Origin: Methylorubrum rhodesianum
Lineage (GTDB): Bacteria > Pseudomonadota > Alphaproteobacteria > Rhizobiales > Beijerinckiaceae
Length of the DNA: 64,000 nt
Assembly: GCF_014199985.1 (NCBI RefSeq)
Contig: NZ_JACHOS010000010.1
Span: 1-64,000, forward strand
Direction of reading: 5' to 3'
The notes under the pieces were generated by a model. It was not told where the DNA came from, made no database searches, and saw nothing but the letters and a program-made list of their open reading frames with translations. Made by a program: the position numbers and the translations under genes. Positions within the stretch are counted from its first letter, which is position 1. Every line of letters starts with the position of its first letter. Of this stretch, positions 25,750-33,531 are shown piece by piece.

Positions 25750-27531
25750 ATGCGCCTCAGCCCTCCTCACCTCGCCTCGACAGCCCCCGTGTCGCCGCGG
25801 CTGCTGACGTCCCGGTCCCGACCGGCAGAACCCTGGTTCCGAAAGCTGTGCCGCGGCGCCCGTCGCGCAGCGTCAGCGGCACATGCCGCGGGTCTTCCGG
25901 CGCGATGGTGCCCCCCGTATCCGGCCGCGCGGACGAGCCCGCGCGCCACCGCGGCGGCAAGCGTCCGTTCCAGTACGAGAAGCGCGTCGAGCTGCGACGC
26001 CTGGGCCGCCCTCCCCGCACGGCCTGGGCCAAGGATTGGTCTCGCCGCTGCCTTTCTGCTGCTGGGGAGCCCGACGCTCGCTCAGGATGCCGCGCCCGGC
26101 CTCCGCCAGGATCTCCGCCCGCCGCAGGCCCAGAGGCACAGCGCCGATTTCGACGCCCGATCGCTGCGCGAGACCGTCCCGGCGCCGGGGGAACGCGATG
26201 CCGAGCCAGCGGGAACGGACCGGCGCCTCCCCTTCGCCTCCACACCGGAGTTGCGCCGGGCGACCGTGGAGCGCCACCTGGGCGAGCTACGCACGACCAA
26301 CCCGATCGCGGCGGCCGAGGCCGGCCGTGAACTCGCGAAGTACGATTACGACGCGATCTTCCGTAGCTTCCTTGACGGGACCGGTCTCGACCCGGCCGAT
26401 GCCGGCGACGTGCTCACCGCCTTCATCGTCCTGCAATGGATGGTCGCCAACGACGCGACGGCGGAACCGGGTCCGGAGGCGCTTCAGGCGGTCCGCCGCC
26501 GCTTCGTGATGCCGCTGGCGGAGAAGCCGCCGCTGTCGCAGGCGGCGAGCCGGGCCGCCTTCGCCGAGCAGGTGAAGCTGCGCGCCGTGCTTCACCACGC
26601 GGGCTGGAAGGCGGCGCGGCAGCTCGGCGTCGTGCCCCGCTTCCTCGCAACTCTCTCGAACGCCTTCATTCCCGCCGCCAAGCTGCGGGCGCTGGCGCTG
26701 ACCGAGGCGGGGCTGGTGCCGAAGGCTCGGGCGGGCGCCGAGCCCTCGCCGGATTCCGCTCAACCGTCGCCGACGGCGTCGAGGGACGTCAATCCGCCCG
26801 TCGCCGATCCCCGGCCGGCACCGCCTTCCTTGCCCGGCCCCGTTCCGGACGCCTCGGCCCCGCCCCGTCACGCCGCCAACTGGGACGCGGTGGAGGGCGT
26901 CTATTTTCGCTCTGCCACCGGCTTCGGCGTCGGCGGCATGATGATCGTCGATTTCGAGCCGCTGATCGTCCTCAAGGACGGCACCACCTACGAGATCGGC
27001 GAGACGGCGCTCGAAGACGTCGACCTCGCCGCCGAGCGGATGGCACAGCCGCGCCGCTTCGGTCGCTGGACCCGTAAGGGTCAGGGCTTCGTGCTGACGG
27101 GCGCGGACGGCAAGCCGGCCGATTACGCCCTGGGCGACGGCAGCTTCTTCCGCGCCTTTCCGGCCGCTGCGGACGAGCGCGTGGCGCGCGCCTACCGGCG
27201 CCTGTCGGGCGGCGGCAACAGTGCCATGGGCGGTGACGTCGCGGTTGCGGTCGAGAGCCGCTACGACTTCAGGGCCGACGGCCGTTACGGGCGCGGCGGC
27301 TCGGTCGGCGCCATCAATTCCGGGGCGAGCACCGGCGTCGGCACGACGATCGGCCGTCGCCGCGGCCCCGAGGGTGGCCGGTACCGCCTCGACCGCCATA
27401 CCCTGACGCTGACCGGTGCGGACGGACGCAGCCGCCGCCTGTTCTTCGCCTACGGCTCGCAGAAGGACCCGCCCGAGATCGACCGCGACATGATCTTCGT
27501 CGGCGACAGCGTCTACAGCTCGGACGATTGA
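25750..27531 (+). CDS. Secreted DUF6683-like protein, start uncertain
   Basis: From ATG 25750 the product is 593 residues. The first 95 residues are low-complexity Ser/Arg/Ala with no protein-like pattern. A good export signal appears only at about residues 95-112 (RIGLAAAFLLLGSPTLAQ), so the true start may be a rare codon near 26030. The helical domain near 150-330 (VERHLGELRTTNPIAAAEAG, QLVAND-like WMVAND) resembles DUF6683. A C-terminal beta domain (about 370-593) starts WDAVEGVYFRSATGFGVGG. It ends the + strand envelope cluster. Function unknown. Confidence 0.5.
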   Translation: MRLSPPHLASTAPVSPRLLTSRSRPAEPWFRKLCRGARRAASAAHAAGLPARWCPPYPAARTSPRATAAASVRSSTRSASSCDAWAALPARPGPRIGLAAAFLLLGSPTLAQDAAPGLRQDLRPPQAQRHSADFDARSLRETVPAPGERDAEPAGTDRRLPFASTPELRRATVERHLGELRTTNPIAAAEAGRELAKYDYDAIFRSFLDGTGLDPADAGDVLTAFIVLQWMVANDATAEPGPEALQAVRRRFVMPLAEKPPLSQAASRAAFAEQVKLRAVLHHAGWKAARQLGVVPRFLATLSNAFIPAAKLRALALTEAGLVPKARAGAEPSPDSAQPSPTASRDVNPPVADPRPAPPSLPGPVPDASAPPRHAANWDAVEGVYFRSATGFGVGGMMIVDFEPLIVLKDGTTYEIGETALEDVDLAAERMAQPRRFGRWTRKGQGFVLTGADGKPADYALGDGSFFRAFPAAADERVARAYRRLSGGGNSAMGGDVAVAVESRYDFRADGRYGRGGSVGAINSGASTGVGTTIGRRRGPEGGRYRLDRHTLTLTGADGRSRRLFFAYGSQKDPPEIDRDMIFVGDSVYSSDD

Positions 27532-27633
27532 GCCGCGGCATCCCCGGGCGAGGGAGTCGCTTGCGCCATCCGGCCCGATCGGAGAAGGACGGCCGCACGA
27601 CGTTCCCCGCCACCGCGACCGAGGCCCGATCCC

Positions 27634-29949
27634 GTGAAGAGCGTGAATCTGCTGATCGCCGAGGAGCTCGGCGTGCGCGAGGGGCAGGTGGCCGCGGCCG
27701 TGGACCTGCTCGACGGCGGCTACACGGTCCCGTTCATTGCGCGCTACCGCAAGGAGGCGACCGGCTCGCTCGACGACGCGCAGCTCCGCAGCCTGGAGGA
27801 GCGGCTCGGCTACCTGCGCGAGCTGCGCGACCGGCGCGCCAGCGTCATCGAGAGCATCCGCGCCCAGGGCAAGCTGACTCCGGAGCTCTCCGCCGCCATC
27901 GCCGCCGCCGACACCAAGGCACGATTGGAGGACATCTACCTGCCCTTCCGGCCGAAGCGCCGCAGCAAGGCGCAGACCGCCCGCGAGGCCGGCCTCGCAC
28001 CGCTTGCCGAGACGCTGCTGACGCGACCGGAGACGGCACCGGAGCGGGCCGCGCAGGCTTTCGTGGACGCGGCCAAGGGGATCGAGACCATCGAGGCGGC
28101 CCTGGAGGGCGCCCGGGCGATCCTGATCGAGCGGTTCGCCGAGGATGCCGACCTGATCGGCCGCCTGCGCGAGGATGTCTGGCGCGGCGGCGAGGCCGTG
28201 TCGAAGGTGCGCAAGGGCAAGGAGGCCGCGGGCCAGAAATTTTCCGACTATTTCGACTGGCGCGAGCGTCTGGAGCGCATGCCGTCGCACCGGGTGCTCG
28301 CGCTGTTCCGCGGCGAGAAGGAGGAGGTGCTCGATCTCGCCCTCACCGCCGAGGGCGAGGATACCGTGCCCGGCGTGCCGGGACCGTTCGAACTGGCGAT
28401 CTGCCGCCGGTTCGGCGTCGCCGCCCGGGGCCGCCCGGCGGATGCCTGGCTCCTCGAGACCGTCCGCACCGCCTGGCGCACCAAGATCCGCACCGGCATC
28501 AAGGCGGATCTGCGCGCACGCCTGTTCGAGCGGGCGGAGGAGGCGGCGGTGAAGGTGTTCGCCGGCAACCTCAAGGACCTGCTTCTCGCCGCCCCCGCGG
28601 GTGGGCGCGCGACGCTGGGGCTCGATCCCGGCTACCGCAACGGCGTGAAGGCGGCGGTGGTGGATCGCACCGGCAAGGTGGTGGCCGTCGAGACCACTTA
28701 CCCGCACGAGCCGCAGCGTCGCTGGAAGGAGGCCGTGGCCTCGCTCTCACGCCTGTGCCGCCAGCACGGCGTGGCGTTGATCGCCATCGGCAACGGCACC
28801 GCCTCGCGCGAGACCGACCGGCTCGCCACCGAGATCCTCGCCGCCAACCCCGATCTCAAGATGGCCAAGGTCACGGTGTCGGAGGCCGGGGCCTCGGTCT
28901 ACTCGGCCTCGGCCATCGCCAGCCGCGAGTTGCCCGATCTCGACGTGTCGCATCGCGGCGCCGTCTCCATCGCCCGGCGCCTGCAGGACCCGCTGGCGGA
29001 ACTGGTGAAGATCGACCCGAAATCCATCGGCGTCGGCCAGTACCAGCACGACGTGACCGAGCAGAAGCTGTCGCGCTCGCTCGAGGCGGTGGTGGAGGAC
29101 GCGGTGAATGCGGTGGGGGTGGATGTGAACACCGCCTCCGGACCGTTGCTCGCCCAGGTTTCGGGCCTCGGCGCGTCGGTGGCGGACAAGATCGTCGCCC
29201 ACCGCGATGCCAACGGCCCGTTCCGCACCCGCGCCGGTCTGAAAAAGGTGCCGGGCCTCGGAGCGAAGACCTTCGAACTGGCGGCGGGGTTCCTGCGCAT
29301 CCCCGACGGCGAGGACCCGCTCGACCGCTCCGGCGTCCACCCGGAAGCCTACCCGGTGGTGCGGCGCATCCTGGAGGCGACGAAGAGCGACATCCGGGTG
29401 CTGATCGGCAACGCGGCGGCGCTGCGCCAGCTCTCCCCCGCGGCCTTCGCCGACGAGCGCTTCGGCGTGCCGACCGTGCGCGACATCATCGCCGAGCTGG
29501 AGAAGCCGGGCCGCGACCCGCGCCCGGCCTTCCGGACGGCAAGCTTCCAGGAGGGTGTCGAGACGATCGGCGACCTGAAGCCCGGCATGCAGTTGGAGGG
29601 CGTGGTCACCAACGTCGCGGCCTTCGGCGCCTTCGTCGATGTCGGCGTGCATCAGGACGGGCTCGTCCACATCTCGGCCATGGCCCGCAAGCGGATCGCC
29701 TCGCCGTCCGAGGTGGTGAAGACCGGCGACGTGGTGCGGGTCCTGGTGCTCGCCGTGGACGTGCCGCGCAAGCGCATCTCGCTCTCGATGCGGCTGGACG
29801 ACCCCGTCGACGGCGCGCCGGCGCCGCGCGGCGGCGTCCCCCGCTCCGAGGCACCGTCCCGCCGCCCCGCCCCCGCGGCCCCGCCGCAGGACGGCGCCCT
29901 CGCCGAGGCGTTGCGGCGCGCCGGCGTCGCGTCACCGAAGCGTTCGTGA
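27634..29949 (+). CDS. tex: Tex-family RNA-binding transcription accessory protein
   Basis: A 771-residue protein of normal Tex length starting at GTG (GAGG nine bases upstream). It has the N-terminal helical domain (EELGVREGQVAAAVDLLDGG), a YqgF/RNase H-like fold (LGLDPGYRNGVKAAVVDR, about residues 330-440) and helix-hairpin-helix repeats (VSGLGASVADKIVAHRDANG, VPGLGAKTFELAAGFLRI). The C-terminal S1 RNA-binding domain reads GVVTNVAAFGAFVDVGVHQD. It binds nucleic acid and affects transcription and stress tolerance in other bacteria. It appears to be its own transcription unit. Confidence 0.95.
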   Translation: MKSVNLLIAEELGVREGQVAAAVDLLDGGYTVPFIARYRKEATGSLDDAQLRSLEERLGYLRELRDRRASVIESIRAQGKLTPELSAAIAAADTKARLEDIYLPFRPKRRSKAQTAREAGLAPLAETLLTRPETAPERAAQAFVDAAKGIETIEAALEGARAILIERFAEDADLIGRLREDVWRGGEAVSKVRKGKEAAGQKFSDYFDWRERLERMPSHRVLALFRGEKEEVLDLALTAEGEDTVPGVPGPFELAICRRFGVAARGRPADAWLLETVRTAWRTKIRTGIKADLRARLFERAEEAAVKVFAGNLKDLLLAAPAGGRATLGLDPGYRNGVKAAVVDRTGKVVAVETTYPHEPQRRWKEAVASLSRLCRQHGVALIAIGNGTASRETDRLATEILAANPDLKMAKVTVSEAGASVYSASAIASRELPDLDVSHRGAVSIARRLQDPLAELVKIDPKSIGVGQYQHDVTEQKLSRSLEAVVEDAVNAVGVDVNTASGPLLAQVSGLGASVADKIVAHRDANGPFRTRAGLKKVPGLGAKTFELAAGFLRIPDGEDPLDRSGVHPEAYPVVRRILEATKSDIRVLIGNAAALRQLSPAAFADERFGVPTVRDIIAELEKPGRDPRPAFRTASFQEGVETIGDLKPGMQLEGVVTNVAAFGAFVDVGVHQDGLVHISAMARKRIASPSEVVKTGDVVRVLVLAVDVPRKRISLSMRLDDPVDGAPAPRGGVPRSEAPSRRPAPAAPPQDGALAEALRRAGVASPKRS

Positions 29950-30193
29950 CCGACGAACGGAGATCCGGTGGTCTAGTCACCTGCACCCGGTGACAGTCGC
30001 GGGCGGCCGGCAATGCGCGGGATCGCCCATGGGGGGATGCGGACGGCATCCCCAGATTCGCCGCTTTTTCCGGCTTTGTGCCCGGCGCAAAGTGCCGAGC
30101 CTCGCCGGTTGTCGGCGGGGCGATGGGCGTCAGGCGGGGGGCCCGGGGCCGCGGGGCCGACCCGCATCGTTCGCCGACGGAGCCAATCGACCC

Positions 30194-30847
30194 GTGATCC
30201 GCTTCGAGAACGTCACCAAGGTCTATTCCACCTACGGGCGGCGTCGCACCATCCTCGACCGGGTGAACTTCACCCTGAAGCCCGGCATCAGCTACGGCAT
30301 CATGGGAATCAACGGGGCCGGCAAGTCGACCACGATGAAGCTCATCTCCGGTGTCGAGGAGCCGACCCGCGGCCGCATCTCCCGGGGCCTCCGCGTGTCC
30401 TGGCCGCTCGGCTTCGCGGGCGGCTTCAATCCGAGGATGACGGGACGGGACAACGTCATCTTCGTTGCCAGGATCTACGGCGAGGATCCGCGCCGCGTGC
30501 TTGAATTCGTCGAGGATTTCTCCGAACTCGGCAGCTACCTGAACATGCCGGTGAACACCTATTCCTCCGGCATGGGCTCGCGGCTCGCCTTCGGGATGAG
30601 CATGGCGATTCCCTTCGACACCTACCTCATCGACGAGACGCTCTCGGTGGGCGATGCGCGTTTCCAGAAGCGCTGCGCCGACGTGTTCAACAAGCGGCGG
30701 GAGACCGCCGACGTGATCCTGATCTCCCACAGCATGGAGCAGATCCGCGAGTACTGCAGTCAGGCGCTCATCCTGATCAACGGGCAGGCGGTGGTGTACG
30801 ACGACGTCGATGAGGCGATCACGGCCTATCGCCGCCTGAACAGCTGA
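30194..30847 (+). CDS. KpsT-like polysaccharide export ABC ATPase
   Basis: A 217-residue ATPase of the capsule/O-antigen exporter group. Walker A is GINGAGKST, the signature is YSSGMGSRLAF, Walker B ends YLIDE, and the switch histidine is in LISHSMEQ. It uses GTG 30194; the longer frame upstream reads unlike protein. It should pair with an inner-membrane permease (KpsM type), but none is encoded here; the next gene is the co-polymerase. Export of a surface polysaccharide is likely, with substrate unknown. Confidence 0.88.
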   Translation: MIRFENVTKVYSTYGRRRTILDRVNFTLKPGISYGIMGINGAGKSTTMKLISGVEEPTRGRISRGLRVSWPLGFAGGFNPRMTGRDNVIFVARIYGEDPRRVLEFVEDFSELGSYLNMPVNTYSSGMGSRLAFGMSMAIPFDTYLIDETLSVGDARFQKRCADVFNKRRETADVILISHSMEQIREYCSQALILINGQAVVYDDVDEAITAYRRLNS

Positions 30848-31006
30848 CGACCACCGCACCGGCCGCGTGTCCGGCGTCGAGCCGACCTCCATCGGCAGAT
30901 CGGACACGCTTTCGCCGCGAGGGCGGGTCACAGACGGAATCATGCGGTCCGCCGCGGCGCTGAGCGCCGCGCGGCAAACCGCTGGGGGCGTGCGGGCACC
31001 GAGACC

Positions 31007-32251
31007 ATGAGCACCGAGATCAGCAGTCCGAGCGGCGCACCGCTGACCACCGCCGACCGCTCGACCGCCGTCGCGGAATCGCTCAAGCGGTTCGCGCGCA
31101 TCGCGCGGCAATCCGATCACAAGAAGGGCATCCGCGCCTACCAGACGCATATCCGGCGCGATCCGTGGATCCCCGCCCTCTTCCTGGTCCTCTTCCTGCT
31201 GCCGACGCTCGTCACCGCCGGCTACTTCTACCTCATCGCCTCGGACCGCTACATCACCGAGGCGCGCTTCGCCCTGCGGCCGGCGCTCGGCAACGTCGAC
31301 AAGGTGCAGAGCGACGAGACGGGCAGCAACAGCTCGATGTCCAAGCAGATGATCGCTCAGGACACGCTGATCACGATTAGCTACATCGCCAGCCGGCAGA
31401 TGGTCGAGGCGATGGAGCGGCAGATGCCGCTGCGGGACATGTACTCGCGCGACGGCATCGACTTCTTCTCGCGCTTCGATGCCAACGAGCCGATCGAGCT
31501 GTTCCTGCGCTACTGGCGCAAGCGCGTCACGACCCATGTCGACTCGAACGGCGGCATCGTCACCCTGAATGTCGCCGCCTTCGATCCGGAGGAATCCTAC
31601 CGGCTCGCCCAAGCGCTGATGGACGAGAGCGAGCGGATGGTGAACGAGCTCAGCGTCAGGTCGCGCAACGCTGCCCTCGCCGAGAGCACGCGCGAGCTCA
31701 AGAATGCCGAGGAACGCCTGCTCACCGTGCAGCGCGCCATGCGCGACCTGCGCAACCGCGCCGGCGTGCTGGATGCGCAATCGGCCAACAAGAACAACCT
31801 CATGGTTATCGCGGAGCTGCGCAAGAAGCGCATCGAGCTCTCCGTCCAGCTCAATCAGAGCCTGCGCGACCTCTCGCCCGAGCGGCGGCCGATCCAAGAC
31901 CTGAAGGCTCAGATCCAGGATCTCGACGACAACATCGAGAAAATCGAACGGCAGATGACCAGCACCGATCCGGATCAGCGGCGCCTGCTGTCGGAGGCGA
32001 TGACCGAGTTCGAGGGGCTGGAGAACGAGCGCAAGAACGCTCAGCTCTATTACAACAAGGTGCTGGCCGCGAGCGAGCAGGCGCGCATCATCGCCAACCG
32101 CCAGATCGAATTCTTCACGCCCGTGGTCAGCCCGGTGGTTCCCATCTCGGCGATCGAGCCGCGCCGTCACCTCATCACGAGCATCGTCGCGCTGGTGGCG
32201 ATGGCGGTGTTCGGCCTCAGCGTCGTGATCCGGAAGTATCTCTACAGCTGA
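31007..32251 (+). CDS. KpsE/BexC-like polysaccharide export inner-membrane protein
   Basis: A 414-residue polysaccharide co-polymerase/export adaptor. An N-terminal membrane helix (about residues 57-78, FLVLFLLPTLVTAGYFYLIA) precedes a large periplasmic part. This contains a long coiled coil (about 200-345, with ERLLTVQRAMRDLRNRAG and IEKIERQMTSTD). A second helix lies near the end (VALVAMAVFGLSVVI). This layout matches KpsE, CtrB and BexC. It lies 159 bp after the ATPase and probably belongs to the same exporter. Confidence 0.85.
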   Translation: MSTEISSPSGAPLTTADRSTAVAESLKRFARIARQSDHKKGIRAYQTHIRRDPWIPALFLVLFLLPTLVTAGYFYLIASDRYITEARFALRPALGNVDKVQSDETGSNSSMSKQMIAQDTLITISYIASRQMVEAMERQMPLRDMYSRDGIDFFSRFDANEPIELFLRYWRKRVTTHVDSNGGIVTLNVAAFDPEESYRLAQALMDESERMVNELSVRSRNAALAESTRELKNAEERLLTVQRAMRDLRNRAGVLDAQSANKNNLMVIAELRKKRIELSVQLNQSLRDLSPERRPIQDLKAQIQDLDDNIEKIERQMTSTDPDQRRLLSEAMTEFEGLENERKNAQLYYNKVLAASEQARIIANRQIEFFTPVVSPVVPISAIEPRRHLITSIVALVAMAVFGLSVVIRKYLYS

Positions 32252-32261
32252 ACCTGCCGAT

Positions 32262-32978
32262 TCACGGGATCTCGTTGGGCGGACGACGGGTCGGGTGCGG
32301 GGCTGTGGGATCGGCCGGGGTGCTCGGATCAGGCGCCAGGGCGGGCTCCGGAACCGGCGCGGGCGTTGCAGTCGCGGGCGGTGCCCCGGTGGTGCCGCCG
32401 GTCCACCCTTGCGCCCGCCAACCCTCGGCGCGCTCATCGAGATCGATGGCTCCGCCGCGCTGCATGAGCGCGATGACCCGGTCGGCGACCTCACCGTCGG
32501 CCCGCACGGTCACCAGGGTCCCGCCGCGGCGGATCCCCTCGGCATAGGTTTCGGCATCGGCTCCGCTCAGGCCGGCGCCGGTCAGGGCACCGATCAGCCC
32601 GCCCGCGGCCGCCCCCACCCCGGCGCCCGACAGGGCCGCGACGAGCCATCCCGCGGCGATGACCGGACCGGCGCCGGGAATCGCGAGAAGGCCGAGGCTT
32701 GCGAGCAATCCGGCGCCACCGCCGAGCACGGTGCCGACGGTGGCACCGGCTCCCGCCCCCTCCGCCGCCGAACTCTCGTGCCCGCCCAAAGCTTCGGGCG
32801 TCGCCACGCCTGACGCGTCGGCTGAAGGCACGGACACCGAGCCGGCCGGCCGATCCGCGGCGTTGAGGGACACGATGCCGATATCCGCCCGCGTCACGCC
32901 CGCGGCCTCGATGCGGTCGATGACGCGGGCGGCGTCCTCCTGGCTGTCGAACAGGGCGGTGACGGCGCGTGCTGCCAT
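32262..32978 (-). CDS. General-stress-type protein with glycine zipper
   Basis: A 238-residue protein. The N terminus (AVTALFDSQEDAARVIDRIE) matches the YflT/heat-induced-stress domain. The middle (about residues 80-150) is a Gly/Ala-rich zipper (GAGATVGTVLGGGAGLLASLG, ALSGAGVGAAAGGLIGALTG) that could insert in or span a membrane. The C-terminal 50 residues are Pro/Thr/Ala-rich. GAGAGGAA sits just before the ATG. Such proteins are often induced by general stress regulators. Convergent with the exporter gene, 10 bp apart. Confidence 0.7.
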   Translation of the reverse strand: MAARAVTALFDSQEDAARVIDRIEAAGVTRADIGIVSLNAADRPAGSVSVPSADASGVATPEALGGHESSAAEGAGAGATVGTVLGGGAGLLASLGLLAIPGAGPVIAAGWLVAALSGAGVGAAAGGLIGALTGAGLSGADAETYAEGIRRGGTLVTVRADGEVADRVIALMQRGGAIDLDERAEGWRAQGWTGGTTGAPPATATPAPVPEPALAPDPSTPADPTAPHPTRRPPNEIP

Positions 32979-33043
32979 GGTCGTTCCTCTCGTCTGTCTC
33001 GGGCATCGACCGGCTTCACCCGGCGTGCCTTAAGCTGTGTGTC

Positions 33044-33349
33044 TCACTCGGCGGAGACTTCGCCCCGGTAGTCCATGCCGACGCGCAGCGTGCGGCCGGC
33101 ATGCTCGGCCCGCCCGCGCCAGATACCCTGCCCGTCGAGATGCAGGTCGGCGACCTCCGGAAAACCCATTTCGGCCAGCCGGGCCCGCACCTGCGCGGCC
33201 GTGAAGCTGTTGGCGCCGGGCTCGAGCCGCGTCCCCACCGCCCCGTGGGCCTTCTCCGCCGGGGCGACGGCCGGTGCCCCGGGCTCCGGCGCGGCCCGGA
33301 CCGATGCCGGCATCAGGAGGGCAATGCAGAGAAGGGGAAGGAGACGCAT
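33044..33349 (-). CDS. Small secreted PepSY-like protein
   Basis: A 101-residue protein with a Sec signal (LLPLLCIALLMPASVRA-A) and a C-terminal domain of about 50 residues (FTAAQVRARLAEMGFPEVADL ... WRGRAEHAGRTLRVGMDY, in pieces) resembling a small PepSY/inhibitor-like fold. The ATG at 33349 fits; an upstream start would add nine residues. Function unknown. Confidence 0.6.
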   Translation of the reverse strand: MRLLPLLCIALLMPASVRAAPEPGAPAVAPAEKAHGAVGTRLEPGANSFTAAQVRARLAEMGFPEVADLHLDGQGIWRGRAEHAGRTLRVGMDYRGEVSAE

Positions 33350-33441
33350 GAGCGAGGCTCGTCCGCAGGATGCCAAGCCGAGGGCCGGACCGATTGCCTG
33401 ACCAAGCCCTGTCGCCAGCCGAGGTTCCGCATGCCTCGGCG

Positions 33442-33456
33442 TTAACGTCTCGCTAA
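33442..33456 (+). promoter_or_regulatory. Candidate CtrA box before flhA
   Basis: TTAA-N7-CTAA stands 76 bp before the flhA start, one mismatch from the CtrA consensus TTAA-N7-TTAA. CtrA controls flagellar genes in other alphaproteobacteria, and ctrA lies 7 kb away in this window. The role is inferred. Confidence 0.4.
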
Positions 33457-33531
33457 CCCTGAACCCGGCAAATCCTGCCGGGTGCGGGCCTGCGGATGGC
33501 CGGCGCGATTCGTCTTCGGAGATTCGGCGCG

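Noticed and set aside
26287..28707. Minus-strand open frame of about 800 codons
   Set aside because: It is antisense to tex and the DUF6683-like gene; its composition (Arg, His, Gly) is that of a shadow frame.
29606..32494. Minus-strand open frame of about 960 codons
   Set aside because: It is antisense to tex, the ABC ATPase and KpsE-like gene and shows no protein motif.
33496..33531. Longer FlhA starting at ATG 33496
   Set aside because: The added 12 residues are Arg-rich and have no counterpart in the family, so ATG 33532 was preferred.
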